Positions 34,984-46,922 of a DNA stretch of 64,000 nt are shown one piece after another. The first letter of the stretch is position 1; the number at the start of each line of letters is the position of its first letter. The notes under the pieces are model-generated. The model saw only the letters and a list, made by a program, of their open reading frames with translations, was not told where the DNA came from and searched no databases. Made by a program: the position numbers and the translations under genes. The stretch comes from Lucifuga dentata. Taxonomy: Eukaryota; Chordata; Actinopteri; Ophidiiformes; Bythitidae. The DNA lies in the NCBI GenBank assembly GCA_014773175.1, contig VXCM01000402.1, positions 156,281 through 220,280 on the forward strand, given 5' to 3'.

Positions 34984-36019
34984 AGTACATTCAGAGGTGT
35001 GGAGTTAACGTCTTCCATTTACTCCATTACATTTACTTAAGTATATTTTTTCACAAAATTGTACTTTACTGAGTAGTTTTATTGCAGGATACTTTTAACT
35101 CATACTTGAGTATATTTATGAAGAAAAAAAATATTTTTCTCCTTTAAGTTTGGTCGCACTCTTTGCGTTACTTTTGATTTCACTATTTGAATTCAGTCAC
35201 GTTCAGTTTTTCTCTTATTGTCAGACACTACACTGTCTGCTTCAGCTCTGAAGTAGCCACGCCCCCACCCTCCGTTTCCATGGTTTCACCTGGAGCAGAA
35301 CAGTCATGGTGAATCAGCAGTGGGAGGTTTAGAAGAGGCACATCCCTGGCCACACATTTAAATGCTATTTTCTTTTCAGTCTACCAAAACCAGCAGCTAC
35401 ATAACGCGTTGCGTCTTTGTCTTGCTAAAAATGTGACATTTCAGCTTTTAAGAATCAACATGGAAGTTGAGGAAATGTGGCAATAAACTGCAACATTAGC
35501 TACTTAACTAGCTGCTGCTGCTAATGCTAACTCAAGTTTTCCTGTTCTATTCTGAGTAAATTCATGAAGCTAACCTAGCTAACTGTCTTAACTAACTGCT
35601 GCTGCTAATGCTAATTCAAGTTTTCCTATTCTATTTTGAGTAAATTCATGAAGCTAACCTAGCTAACTGTCTTGGGGCCAGGCCAGAAATGTCATGATTT
35701 ATTATGTGGTAAATATCTGATTTATTACTGTCTACTGTTTCTTTATATGATATGATTTGGATCGTATTAGAAGCTACATATGGCTACTTTGCATTTTTTT
35801 TTCCTCAGATGAGCACTTTATAACTTGTTGATTATTCTGTAAGCTTGATCAAAGTTACTCACTACTCAAGTAATCGTTTTAAGAGATACTTTCTTACTCT
35901 CACTCAAGTCATTATTTTGGTGACTACTCTTACTTATACTTGAGTCACTATTATCATAAAGTAACAATACTTTTACTCGAATACAGTTTCTGGCTACTCT
36001 ACCCACATCTGAGTACATT
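34984..36019. mobile_element. hAT-type element with intact 8-bp target-site duplication
   Basis: The element is 34992-36011 (1,020 bp), starting CAGAGGTGTGGAGTTAACG and ending in the reverse complement of CAGATGTGGGTAGAGTAGCC. It is flanked by exact AGTACATT octamers at 34984-34991 and 36012-36019. The ends belong to a very common fish hAT family whose termini read ACTTGAGTA / TACTCAAGTA. There is no open transposase frame, so it is non-autonomous. An internal 84-bp tandem duplication lies at 35506-35673. Confidence 0.92.
35506..35673. repeat. 84-bp tandem duplication inside the hAT element
   Basis: Units 35506-35589 and 35590-35673 differ at only a few positions. Both contain AACTGCTGCTGCTAATGCTA-like starts and end AGCTAACTGTCTT. 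Because the copies differ and no N lies between them, this duplication is real. Confidence 0.9.
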
Positions 36020-36101
36020 TTACAAAGCTTATTTACTTTTAGTTAATTGAGGTATTAATGCTTAGACTTAATTAAAGGATTTGAATACTTCTTTGACCAC
36101 T

Positions 36102-36107
36102 CACACA

Positions 36108-36151
<44 letters not shown>

Positions 36152-36166
36152 TACACACACACACAC
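36102..36166. repeat. (CA)n microsatellite
   Basis: About 30 CA units are broken by an ATACATA patch. Confidence 0.95.
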
Positions 36167-37031
36167 CTGTATCAGTACATTCTGTTTGTATTTCAGACTT
36201 CTTTCATCTTAAAAGTCCCACTCGGGGAGACCTGACAAACCTTCAGAGCTGCGTTCAGGTTTGACAGCTGAGTGTAGAATGAATAGCAACATTGTGTGTG
36301 AACAATGCTTGACAAGCATGGCTGGTGGCATAAAAGCAGGAAGCTGGCATAGCGAGCAAAGGTAAACAGCGGTGATGTTTCCTCCTCTGTGCTCTGACAT
36401 GGCTGCATTGTTCTCACCACAGTAGCTGTATTACTCTGAGTTTTCCTGCGCTGTATAGACTTAGTGGCGATAATAACAGCTGCTTCCACATAATAGGAGC
36501 TGCTGTATAGAGGCCAGTAGGTTTCCCACATAATCAATAAAGAATAATATCCTTCCTCATCTTGTGTGGATGGGTTTTATGTTTTCTGTGCACGGTGAAT
36601 CAAAGGAAATACCATTAGTTTTGACATGAACTATAATATAATGTAAAGATGGACTCTAGAGTTAACCATCTCCAAAAAATGGGAAAGTTTCCACTCTGAC
36701 TTTTAAGCAATATGTAATTAATCAATGAATTATTGGTACTAATTAAAACATTATCAAACCCTCAACATTGTTGTTTTTTACTACTTTCTATCACGACGTT
36801 AAGAGTACACCATTTCTCTCACTCTTTTTATGATTCAACTCATTTTGGAATGAATGCTTGACACACACATCACACACACACTTCAGTTTCCTGGAGGAAT
36901 CAATAAGTCATCCTGTATATGATGGAGCAAAGCTGTTCTGCTGGTAGCTGCACATCCATTCGTTGCCTGCAGGGTGCGCTCTGTTTGTAGCATTTTGTCC
37001 TGAATTTGGTGAATCTAACAGATTAAAGAAA
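36167..37031. other. Non-coding sequence
   Basis: No gene or family repeat is recognised. The minus-strand frame at 36193-36537 (114 codons) has no similarity I know. Confidence 0.5.
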
Positions 37032-37654
37032 CATGGGCCCAGATTCATAAACCGTAGCACATGATCTACCGCATTGCTATACCTGTTAGCAATATATTTT
37101 AGCATTTGACTTAAAGAGGCATTACTGTGATATTTCCTTATTTACATGTCACCGTAGCTGTTCATAAAACAAACCCATATGCTAAAATTAAGTCCTGCTT
37201 CATTCCGGTGGTAAATTTCAGTGGTATGAAATCTGGGCGAAGTTTAAAACTGTATTGGCCTCACATGTGTTAGTGATCAATAACTTTGATAGATAAACTC
37301 ACTCAGCTGTTCAGCCAGTTTTTAAAAGGTGCGTTTTAGTGTCAGTGTCAGTCTTTAGTGTGTCAAGTCTTTTAAAACGAGGATCTATAAAGCAAAATGT
37401 ATGTTTCCTTTGCCCATTTATCGCTTTAAAACCAGATGAATCAGGATAAATGGTGGCTGGTAAATATGCAGCAGCTCATTAACACGCTGATTGTCATTGG
37501 TTTTTACCTGTCACACCTCACAGCAACACTACCTTCACGTGACAGCGGTGCACTGATTATCGTAGCAGAAGTTTTATGAATGAGCTTCAATCATCATGGC
37601 ACGCAGTTAGGTCAACGCTACACTCATGCGCTATTTTTTATGAATCTGCCCCAT
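37032..37654. mobile_element. PIF/Harbinger-like MITE
   Basis: The element is 37035-37651. The left end GGGCCCAGATTCATAAACC and the right end (reverse complement GGGCAGATTCATAAAAAATA) form inverted repeats of about 28 bp with a 2-bp gap, flanked by CAT on both sides (37032-37034 and 37652-37654). A 3-bp duplication and GGG/GGC starts suggest PIF/Harbinger. It has no transposase frame. A diverged, inverted relative lies at 49060-49572. Confidence 0.65.
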
Positions 37655-37999
37655 TGAGTTTAAAGCAGCTGAGTTTGTGGCCTAGAAGGTTTTTTTTGCG
37701 TCCTTCCTGGTGCCCTTTAGAGGCTCAGCATGCACATACGTTTCAAATTCTCAGGTATGTGACACACATACATAACAGACACAGGGCCAAAGACACATTA
37801 ATGTACACACTATAACTTAAAGGCACAAACAAGTACACACAGACATACACATTCATAGAAAAACATAATAAGACAAGTGATTTGTTTGTTTTTGGATGAC
37901 TCAAGATGGACGATAGCATACACCAACAGGATCCTAGTCTTCTCAGTAGTGTTATTGTCTGTAGTTCAGTTTCTTGATGAGGTTAATCTCCAGGCATTT
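37655..37999. other. Non-coding sequence
   Basis: CA-rich patches only. Nothing is recognised. Confidence 0.5.
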
Positions 38000-38180
38000 G
38001 TATGACTGTGAGGTGTGTTTTTCATGTGTAATTCCACAGCCATCTCCTGGATTTTCTGGGCATTAAGCTGTTCCGCTGACACCAATCAGCAAAGCGCTTG
38101 ATTAGCCTCGTGTATTCACCTTTATCTCCATCAGAGATTCCGCCAACCCTGACAATTTCTGAATGTGACAGCTTCAGCTA
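38000..38180 (-). pseudogene. LINE reverse transcriptase fragment
   Basis: Minus-strand translation near 38165-38030 gives IVRVGGISDGDKGEYTRLI followed by KRFADWCQRNSL. This parallels the reverse transcriptase stretch just after the YxDD catalytic motif (AIVGxIxDGDExxYRxLIxxFxxWCxxNxLxLN). The YxDD box itself is not preserved. It is a short dead fragment, and the flanks hold no further motif I can see. Confidence 0.7.
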
Positions 38181-39224
38181 TTGTGATTACCTTCTGATGT
38201 GTAAAAATGAAACCACAAGTGCAACCAGTGCTACGTGCTGGTTTACTGGACACCTGATAGAAAATATCAACTAAACGCTGATGAGGGCACTACAAACCTG
38301 AAATGATTATTTTGCATATAAAGGGATATTCAGTCAGAGAAGTCACTGGCATTTGACAGGAAATCAAACAGATAAAAATGAGGTTCCCTTGGCAACTAAC
38401 AAACGATCTCTCACTCTGCTTATCAACTGAACTGAAAGAAAAAAGAGAAAATAATGTACACAAGACAATGCTTTTGATTGGTCTGTTGCAGAAAGATCAC
38501 AATCAGATAAAGCAAAAGTAAAATGTTTGCCTTTATCTTGTGCTTAAATCCATATTTCTGTTTATGACTCACACGTTTGCATTACATAATAAAAGTGGCA
38601 TGAATGCTTTGGGTGCCATGGGGCCTAACGGCATTTCGCTCCTGTATTTATTTCACACAAATAAATCATGTATGGTAACACATTGTAGTCGCCATGGAAA
38701 CGCTTTACTTATACCCTCTCCACCGAGATCAGACATGTCTGGCAGACAGGTGAGGATGACAACACCCAAGTGCCACACTTGCATCATGTCTTTGTTTTAA
38801 AATCCTCACCTAGGAATAGCATTTGGCTCTTAAACTGCACTTCCCCTGCAGCTTCTGCTAATATTAGAGCCCTGGGATTAGCAAAGGTGCTAGACAGGAG
38901 CCAAAAACAAACCTTCTCACACACCTCGCTGTCTGTCATCTTCCTGTTATGATCAAACACATTCAGAGTGCGATTCTGGCCCTCAGGTTATTGCTGCTGG
39001 TATGCAATACCGTTCAGCGTCAGAGTTTAGACGTGTCAGAGCACCTTCTTACCGGTAAGCAGAAAGGTGCTGAACCAGACATTAAACTATGGAAAGCCAA
39101 ACGCGCCAAAATTAAAATGATATTATGAAATAAGTATAACTCTATGCAAAAATACCAATAAATTATGAAATAATTAAAATAAATATAAAATAATAAACAA
39201 TTCTAGTATTTACTGCTCCAGTAG
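38181..39224. other. Unique non-coding sequence
   Basis: The part at 38560-38900 is complex and balanced in composition, without repeats, and could be conserved. No gene is recognised. Confidence 0.4.
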
Positions 39225-39320
39225 TATGTTTTGTAAAATGGTTGGCAGAGGTTTAATATGTATGCAGGTACTATTTTTGGGCTCAAACATGCAAAATCAC
39301 TGATATGGTCCTTTGAGAGA
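39225..39320. mobile_element. TTAA-ended element, right-end fragment (half copy)
   Basis: GGTTGGCAGAGGTTTAATAT, then GGGCTCAAACATGCAAAATC and TATGGTCCTTT match the right end of the copy at 53014-53604 best, and those at 28675 and 62080 less well. The left half is absent. Confidence 0.7.
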
Positions 39321-39445
39321 CTTTTGACATTTCCTACTGTAAATCCCATGCAGTTGAGTTTATCTCTAAAAAAAAATGCAAAACATAAGATAGGCCCAGT
39401 TCATTTTATTAATTTTCATTCATGCCCTCCTTCTGTAGCCACAAT

Positions 39446-39764
39446 TAGTACATTTACATGCACTTTTATTTTAATCTGATTAAGGTAATAAGTCAAATGT
39501 TTCACATGCAATGTAAACACCATAATCAGATTGAAATTGGCATCAACTGATCCATCAGGTCTGAATTTGCATGAAAATTCTGTGCATGCATTATCTCCCT
39601 TGGTATACTTCCTCTAGTGAGACTGCAAAGAATCAAGTCAGTGTTTGGCAAATGAGCAAATGACAGAATCCTATTAATACCATCATTTATAGGTGTTCAT
39701 GTGTACATCTTACTCCACAATCACAATACAGGTGAAAATCAGAGTCTGTGTGCATGTGAACATA
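39446..39764. mobile_element. Possible MITE with ACATGCA-type ends
   Basis: The left stretch ACATTTACATGCACTTTTAT and the right stretch GTGTGCATGTGAACATACTG are imperfect inverted repeats, a pattern seen in fish elements ending TTTACATGCA. Ends and target duplication are not clear. Confidence 0.35.
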
Positions 39765-40781
39765 CTGAATGTCTCACAGAGCTTTAGGGATCCACGCAGC
39801 AAGACTTCCAAACCAGCTCAAGCTCTTTAAGAAGAGGAATAAACCTAAAAATGGATGAGCATGTAAGGAGAGAATAGACAAAATCTCACGAGAGCCAATT
39901 CAAAGTGAGATCGCCTCTTCTTGACTCCTTGAACAGTCAAGTGTGATATCAGAGCAGTAGGTGGGGATGCAGGAAATTACACTGAAAGAAAACAAAGCTG
40001 AGCAATAAAATAAGATGCATAATACAAGCATGGAGTCATTATCCAGCAACAGGATCTTAAGACCGCAATGATCTGATCCAGAGTTTGCTAGCAAAGCCTA
40101 CATTTCACAGAGGTATCAGAATGCTGCCCAGAGAGGCTTTAAACCACCAAGTTCATGATGTGAACCACAGTGATGCACTTAAATGAGGAGTTATGTATCC
40201 ATTAGCATGAGGTCAATTGTTTCTGCATGATTTTTGTGGAAAGTCTCTCTAGTTTCATTATCATTGACCTTCAGTGTCAGTTGAAACCACTGGAAATCAA
40301 GAGCTATTGAGATCCGCACTACTCATGAAGTGGAATGGAGCCCCATTACAGACTATTCAGATGGTAATTGTGAAGGCCAAATAACAGAGAGTTATATATC
40401 GGTGACTAGTCTCAGAAATCACTGGTGGGGGATCCTGTAACTATTAACTCGTGCAATCAGAGTCATACTGTTCACAATCAGGCCCATTCTATCAATCAGA
40501 GCCGTGTTTGACACATGATGCATTAGCATTTAGATTCTGCCGACACCCCATAAAGTGACACATTGAAAAACTGAAAAATTTATATATTTAAAAAAAAAAA
40601 ATGATGATGATAATGATGACTGAAATTTGCCATCAAGGCAAACTGCACAACTTTTTTGTAGCCTTGAAAATGAATTCATGATGAAAATCATCTTCATTTC
40701 AGAAATCATCTTTCAATTTATAGCTATTGTCTAACCATACAATAACATCTAAAAAATTGAATAGCTAAAATAATAAAGCAT
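39765..40781. other. Unique non-coding sequence, regulatory-looking
   Basis: The part at 40100-40560 is non-repetitive, compositionally even and rich in ATTA/CAAT-type words. It is a good candidate for a conserved non-coding element, but that is judged on texture alone. Confidence 0.35.
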
Positions 40782-40814
40782 GTTTTTTTTTGTTTGTTTG
40801 TTTGTTTGTTTTTT
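40782..40814. repeat. T-rich (TTTG)n repeat, possible LINE A-tail in reverse
   Basis: T9, (GTTT)n and a T-rich end are followed by TTTTTTATTGGGAATACATG. On the minus strand this reads as an AATAAAA signal and A tail, so a LINE 3' end is possible but has no coding support. Confidence 0.6.
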
Positions 40815-41044
40815 AATTAATCTTTTTTATTGGGAATACATGAAATACAGAAATATACAAATACACATCTTTTCCAATTTTGCTGTTAAATGAATATCTC
40901 CAGGGGCCTCAACAAAGGACCCCACCCACCCAGAAAGAGGAACAGCAGAACATTGTCTCTATTTAAAGTATTCACATCATTAAATCCTGGATTACATCTT
41001 TATAACAATTATTGTGATATTTCATGCCACACCCTTGTAATGAA

Positions 41045-41054
41045 TATATATCTA

Positions 41055-41113
<59 letters not shown>
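41045..41113. repeat. (TATC)n microsatellite
   Basis: About 15 TATC units follow a TATA-rich lead-in. Confidence 0.95.
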
Positions 41114-42055
41114 GAACAGATGAAGGAGATTAAAAAGCGAATACAAGCAAATTTGACTCCCATCCAAACCGCAACTACATATTAAGTTTTGGTTTGTTTT
41201 GGCTTGCCCTGATGGCAGCCATATCAAACACTTATTGCTGCAACACACTATAAAAAAGAAAAAAGAAACTTTATAATGGTTGCAAGTACAAACATGCACT
41301 TATAACACTGCCAGCAAGAATACTGCACTCTGAAAAGACCCAAATGATGTGTTTGGATATATTTTACCACTGATGTACAGCCCTGCATATAAGGTAGAAA
41401 GTTTAAAACAAGTTTAGAAAATACAGCCTGTTCTGCCTGCTGCACTCCACTCAGTTCTGAGCATAAACCATAAATGATGTGGGATTATGTGTGTGAGTGT
41501 GCTGACATGATTACTTTCAATATGAAGTCACTGTTAAATGCGAACAAACATTTTCAATCATTGCTGTAATCAAGTGGAGGCCTTCAAACTCAATAGGTAA
41601 TAAAAGTAAGACCAAAGAAACAGCATGTTTACAATGTCAATAACTATTTAATTAATAATGACCCCAAATTTCAAATTAGAAATACAATCAATACAGAGCT
41701 GATTTTTATGTCTTGAATTATTTATTGTGAATGATCAATGCTACAATAATTGTGACACTCTACTGTTATTTATGTCCTAAGTGAGTCTTAATGGAGTTGG
41801 CAAAGTGTGTCGCTATTATGGCTCATGATTAATTAATGTGTGTGTTTGTGTTTGTGGCTTTAATTTTGAATTTTGAATATTAACACACAAGCTGCTATAA
41901 TTCCCAAATACTTCTCATACCACAACTACAATTACTGCTGCTGCTGATATGACTGCTGCTGCTACTCCAGCTGCGATTGCGACGTTTGGCGTTGTTATAC
42001 AGTCTCACCTGCAATTCACATAAAATGTTTTATCACAGGCCTGTTTGCATTTACA
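41114..42055. other. Non-coding sequence
   Basis: A CTG-rich patch lies near 41935-41975. No gene is recognised. Confidence 0.5.
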
Positions 42056-42410
42056 CACAATCTGGGAATTGCTGGAAGATTCCACCATCCGAAATTCTTC
42101 CAAACTGGCAAGGACACATCTTGGGCAAAAAGGAAGTTCCACACACACATCCGCAACAAAATTGGTCACTCAGTGCTGGAAATTGTAAAATGGGGTACCA
42201 GTAACATGACAGTCTGTGAGTGTGTCCCGGACACTATGACAGGTCATCTTCCCACCTGCCATCAACTATCTGTCCTCATGCTCAACCCCATGCACACAAT
42301 GCTGAGAAATGACTGGACATCATGCAATACTGAAGACATGAAAGGAAGAAGACAGTTGGAGTTTTGGTTTTCTTTCGGCTGCAGCAGCAGCCTAATTTCT
42401 GATCTAATCT
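42056..42410 (+). pseudogene. Possible LINE C-terminal fragment
   Basis: The plus-strand frame at 42173-42412 contains NMTVCECVPDTMTGHLPTCH, reminiscent of the NMxxCxCGxxxQTMxHLLxC motif near the end of some LINE ORF2 proteins, preceded by a WG-type segment. The likeness is short and no other block is visible. Confidence 0.35.
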
Positions 42411-42449
42411 AACTATTCTTCTGCAATCTATATGATGGATACACTAATA

Positions 42450-42780
42450 CCCCTTTTCAACAGGGGCTGCTGCCGGTGTTGCAGCCAAACTGTAAACCGC
42501 TCAGGGCATTTCCATCACAAAAACACTCTGCTCATCCAGAAAAATCAATTCCCGTGTCGCCTTTTTCAGCCACAAAAACTTGCTGGCCTGAAGTGAAGTA
42601 ACCATGATGTCACAGGCCAGCAGCAGGACGCGTTGCTGTTTTTACTGAGCTGCCATTGTGAAATAAGCAGCAGCAACAACTACAGCATTTTAGCATCCTG
42701 TTCAACATAGCAAAGATGAAAGAAAGACGTTGGAGAAAGAGGGAACTCAGCAAATATGGTGCTGGGTGATGCAAAAAGTA
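42450..42780. repeat. Possible DNA-transposon remnant
   Basis: CCCCTTTTCAACAGGGGCTG, then GCATTTCCATCAC and GATGTCACAGGCCAGCAG recall a fish MITE family starting CCCTTTCCACC. Ends are not delimited. Confidence 0.3.
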
Positions 42781-42919
42781 ATGGTAGATTTAATTATGAG
42801 TTAATGGACTCATTGGAGGATTGATTCAGATTCAGACTGGATCGGCTTAAAATACAATTAATGTCTTGGGATAGCCAGGAAAAAAAAAAAAAACACTTAC
42901 ATGTTAATTCCAGATGAGG

Positions 42920-43505
42920 TAATGTTCCAGTGATACCACCACTTTGCATATTTGACCCTAATATATTCAATTTTCATACACATGTTACTGACAATTGTTT
43001 CCCAAGGCATAGTACTGCAACAGTGAATTCAAAATGTTTTTCCTACCTTCCAGACTGCCATTGGTTTCAGTTCATTCAGGTACGCTATTAAAATTAACTT
43101 GTTGATACCTGAAGCGTTCTTAGGATAGGTAATCCATCATCGTGAACAACAATATATTCATGTTTTTTCAGAGTTTTGTAATTTTAGCATTTAAGCGCAA
43201 TAAAAAAGCGTGGAGTGAATGTATGCCTCCACCGGGAAATATAGTCCCAAAAGAAGACCTGCGTTTATGGAAAAATTTAAAGGACCATGACTTCATAAGT
43301 ATAACTATTAGCAGGAGAAACATGGATTTTTAAGGTGGATGTATTGTTTGAATATTTGATTTTGAAAGATTAAGAGGTTTTGCAAAATATCAGGAAAGCT
43401 GAAATATGGTTTTATCCCTTGGGAAATGATTGTCAGTCACGTAACTTGTATGAAAATTGAATATATTAGGCTCAAACATGCAAAATGAGTGGTAAGGTCC
43501 TTCAA
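42920..43505. mobile_element. TTAA-ended inverted-repeat element, copy 2
   Basis: Same layout as 28675-29318: a CATATTTGACCCTAATATAT left subterminal region, the interior AAAAAGCGTGGAGTGAATGT block and ATAGTCCCAAAAGAAGACC, and the right end GGCTCAAACATGCAAAATGA. Both extreme ends are decayed (no TTAA). The interior block occurs once, unlike the artefactually doubled block in copy 1. Confidence 0.8.
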
Positions 43506-43701
43506 CTTAAAAAAAAAAAAAAAAACAAAAAACAAAAAAAAACAGCACCATACCCTGTGATATTGGTGTCTAGAAAGAACTGTGAACTCTGATAAAGAAC
43601 TGTGACATGCCTGATAAAAAAATAAAGATGACTTCACTCCAGTGAAAACATTTCCTCACTTCTTGTTTGTGAAAACCCTGCAGGAACCTCAGAGCTGAAT
43701 A

Positions 43702-43985
43702 AGGTCAGGTGGGATCATAACTTTAACCGGGACTTTAAGGTGTCTAGCCAGAGGGGGGACATGACAACAGATGAAAATGCTAATGATGCTGGAGTTGGTG
43801 GGGTGGGTGAATAAGTCCATAATTGTCCTCTGTGTCTCCATACCAAGAAAATTTATGAAAGGAAAACATTATGTTTGCTTAGTTTAACTTAATTTTATAT
43901 TGTGCAGTGTAAGGGCCACCAGACGGCCCACCAATGGCTGCAGCCCACCGGGAAAAGTCCTGACTCTCCCGATGGATGACCCTGG
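43702..43985. mobile_element. GTCGGACTGG-type MITE, copy 2
   Basis: A shared run covers GGGACTTTAAGGTGTCTAGC, AATTGTCCTCTGT, GTTTGCTTAGTTTAA, GGCCACCAGACGGCCCACCA and CACCGGGAAAAGTCCTG. All of it recurs in order at 55372-55662. The ends here are decayed. Confidence 0.75.
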
Positions 43986-46201
43986 AGCTGAACCATGAGG
44001 AGGTTATTAGATTAGATCCCTCATGAGTATTTACATATGAGCACGTCTGTACAGGCTGTGCACGTCTGAATCAGTGTGCACAGTCATTAACTGTTGCATG
44101 TTAATGCAGAGCCACACCGCTTTGGATGCTTAGTGCTGAGACTCAAATATGCTGCGACAGGCGCTACAGTTCAGGCCTTTTCTGCTTTCATCGCGTGGTG
44201 CTGCTGACACACATCTGCCAGAGGTTGCTGTGACCTCATCATGGACACATTATGAAGATCAAGTGTCAATGCTGAGCAAATGCCACAGTGCAGCAGGGGA
44301 GTTTATAAAGATCAGCCTTTTCCATCAGCTGCCACAGAAATCTATCTGCCAGACTGGGGTCAAATGTGACATGAGCATAATTCTTTACATCCAACATGTT
44401 TATAGAGGTGGATGAGTGGGGTTTGTTGTAGCAAGCATTGGGACATCTGAAGAGTAGATGTGTTTTAAATATGTATAGGATGCACTGAGCTCCAAACGCC
44501 TCTCTCTGCTCATCCTATCAGCCATGCTTTCTTGATATTCAAAGACACAGATGATCTTCTTTTCACTAATGAATTTTAACCAGTTAGGCAAGTAGATACA
44601 AATATCTTCAGGAAGCTATAATCAAACTGTGTGGTGGCACATGCATAAATAAACACATCATAGCTACAAATAAACAGGAAAAGAGGAAAAATGGCTGCCA
44701 GTAGAAGACGTGAGTGTCACGTTCACTGGAGATGATTGATATAAGGACTGTTAAAGCATGCATATAAAATCTAACCCCATGGGTATGAACGAGTTTTACT
44801 AACGCAGACTGGAGTTGACGGAGTGGCAGAGAAATCTGGCAGAGAGGAAAGGAGGGCAATTGGGTTAGGCAGTGAAAAGACTTTCAGTACGTGAAATTAG
44901 CTTCCCTGCTGTAAGTTACTGCCGAACAGAACGTAAAAATTATCTCCCTGTTCTTCAGTGCCGCTGGGTTAAAGCAGTGTGAGCACGGAGCACAACAGGG
45001 ATATACATTATGGCTTTTGTCAGGCCATAAAAAACATGTTTCTTGATGCTTTAGCTGTGATTATTAGAAAAGCCAGAGAGAGCTGGTGAGAACTGCAGGA
45101 TGGTTTCTGCTCTTTAAAAAATACCCAAGATGTTTCCACAGAGATGTGATAATGGTACATGTCAGCCGAGGTTAGCAGCAACACACTATTCCAGTGTATA
45201 TACAGTTAATGCACACATAATTTAAACAGGCAAAGTTTTGGCAGCATTATAGTTTTGCTGCCACGGCTGGAGGTCAGAGCTTTCTGGAAACAACCTAATT
45301 CAGCATTCTACATGTTCTCAGCAGAAAGTGATGTTCATGTTTCTTTGCGGTGTCCTAGTGTCTGTTATCATGTCATGTTTGCCTTTGTGCTTGCAGCAGA
45401 CGGGCACAATTTGAAGATAGGACAACAGCAACAAGATACACACAAAGTAAAAAGGTCATCTGCCAATCAGCAAACAAACCTGATTGCTCAGAGGTGTAGA
45501 ACAGACCGAGACGTCTGCAGCTCTGTTGACAGAGGTGACGGAGTGTCACCTCTGCTGAATGCTGCCTGTCAGCCAGCATGTGTGTGTGCGTGCGTGACAC
45601 CTGTGCATCTGATTGCAAATGCAAGAAGCACTGGTTTGTGGACACATGAAAACCATTTGGGATCAAAGAGCCTTTACATGAAGTTCATCAATCAATACAC
45701 CCAAACTGTGCACAATCTGGTCTGTCAGCTCAGGGGAAAATTTATTTCAAAGTGCCGCGTAAAAGTAATAGTGTTTTCAGTCTCTTTAATTGTATGCTAA
45801 ACCTGAGCTACTTAAACAAGCAAATTACTGTCCACCTGCAGGGGACAATCGTGTTTCCAGCAGAGTAGCCTGCCCTCAGGTTTGGAGGTGTTACACCTGG
45901 CCTAGGGGGTACCTGAGTGTGACACAAATGAGACCTCCCTTCTACTCAACTCCCAAGTATCAGGATACCAATTCTTTTGTTTAACATGCAATTTATTTCC
46001 ATTGAAGCACAAAAACATCAGGGTGGGTGTGGTCAACACAACAAACAGTCTCAAATGAAAATGAAAGAAACCAAAATACAATGTCACTAACTGAACTGAC
46101 TACTTAAAGAAAAACAGGAGAAAATTGATACAAAAAGAAAAGGCTCCCCACCCCTACAGCTTCAGAAGTTCAACAATTATCATTTACAACTATTTACAAT
46201 A
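43986..46201. other. Non-coding sequence, unrecognised 181-codon frame
   Basis: The plus-strand frame at 45255-45800 is the joint longest gap-free frame in the window. Its product lacks any domain, signal peptide or repeat I recognise, it is Cys- and His-rich in a haphazard way, and a 97-codon frame lies antisense to it. I read it as chance. No other gene is seen. Confidence 0.4.
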
Positions 46202-46332
46202 TTTACAAAGGTCTGAATTAGCCAAAATGGCTTCCACAAAGCTTACCACAAAGTCACACAAAACACNTTTACAAAGGTCTGAATTAGCCAAAATGGCTTC
46301 CACAAAGCTTACCACAAAGTCACACAAAACAC
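46202..46332. repeat. 65-nt exact direct duplication around a single N (assembly artefact)
   Basis: Positions 46202-46266 equal 46268-46332, with the N at 46267. Confidence 0.9.
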
Positions 46333-46540
46333 AAAATACTACACAAGCTGGTGTGTTGGGAGCTGAGGAAGGAATGAGTCTCTAGGCAGGCAGGAAGATG
46401 GAGTTTAAACACTCTGCAGTTTGGTCTCCACCAATCGTCTAAGGAGACACCTGCTCATGCAGCCAATCCAGTCATACCACCTGTCGCATTCAACCAATCA
46501 GATTCACACATCTCAGTCACTCTCACAAACACACACCCAG

Positions 46541-46543
<3 letters not shown>

Positions 46544-46571
<28 letters not shown>
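46544..46571. repeat. (GA)n microsatellite
   Basis: Fourteen GA units. Confidence 0.95.
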
Positions 46572-46574
<3 letters not shown>

Positions 46575-46609
46575 CACAGCACCCAAAAACACTCAAATGA
46601 GCTACAGTC

Positions 46610-46850
46610 ATAACAGAGGTTTTGAACTCTTCACACTCGGCTGTAAACTGCCCCAATTCAAGCGAGAGGTCACAGTTTGATGAACCCCATCATCTGCAAA
46701 AGCAGAGACGTAGTCCTGAGGTCACCAAAACGGATGCTCTTAAATCCTCCAATTCTGTCTTCAGATTCTGTGATAATTGCAAACAAAATTGGTGACAAAG
46801 GTTGGGCTTGGCAAAGTCTAACAAACGCAGGGAATAAGCTTAACATGCTG
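46610..46850 (-). pseudogene. LINE reverse transcriptase fragment, inverted half
   Basis: Minus-strand reading yields EDRIGGFKSIRFGDLRTTSL at the position of the family's xGVxxVRFGDLRxSSLLFADD, with the catalytic FADD lost by frameshift, then LSLELGQFTAECEEF matching LxLGRFAAECE. The orientation is opposite to the C-terminal piece immediately to the right (46923-47170). Both pieces are from the same kind of LINE. Confidence 0.75.
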
Positions 46851-46922
46851 CTGATGAGGATGCTGATGATAAAGAGAGTTCTGAGCCTAAAGCTGAAGCT
46901 CTAAATTTACAAGTTAGTCTAA

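Noticed and set aside
40782..40880. L1-type 3' end on the minus strand
   Set aside because: Only an A/T-rich tail with an AATAAA-like word; no coding motif upstream, so it was kept as a simple repeat.
45255..45800. 181-codon plus-strand frame
   Set aside because: No similarity I recognise, and an antisense 97-codon frame overlaps it; a single chance frame of this size is expected in 64 kb on six frames.
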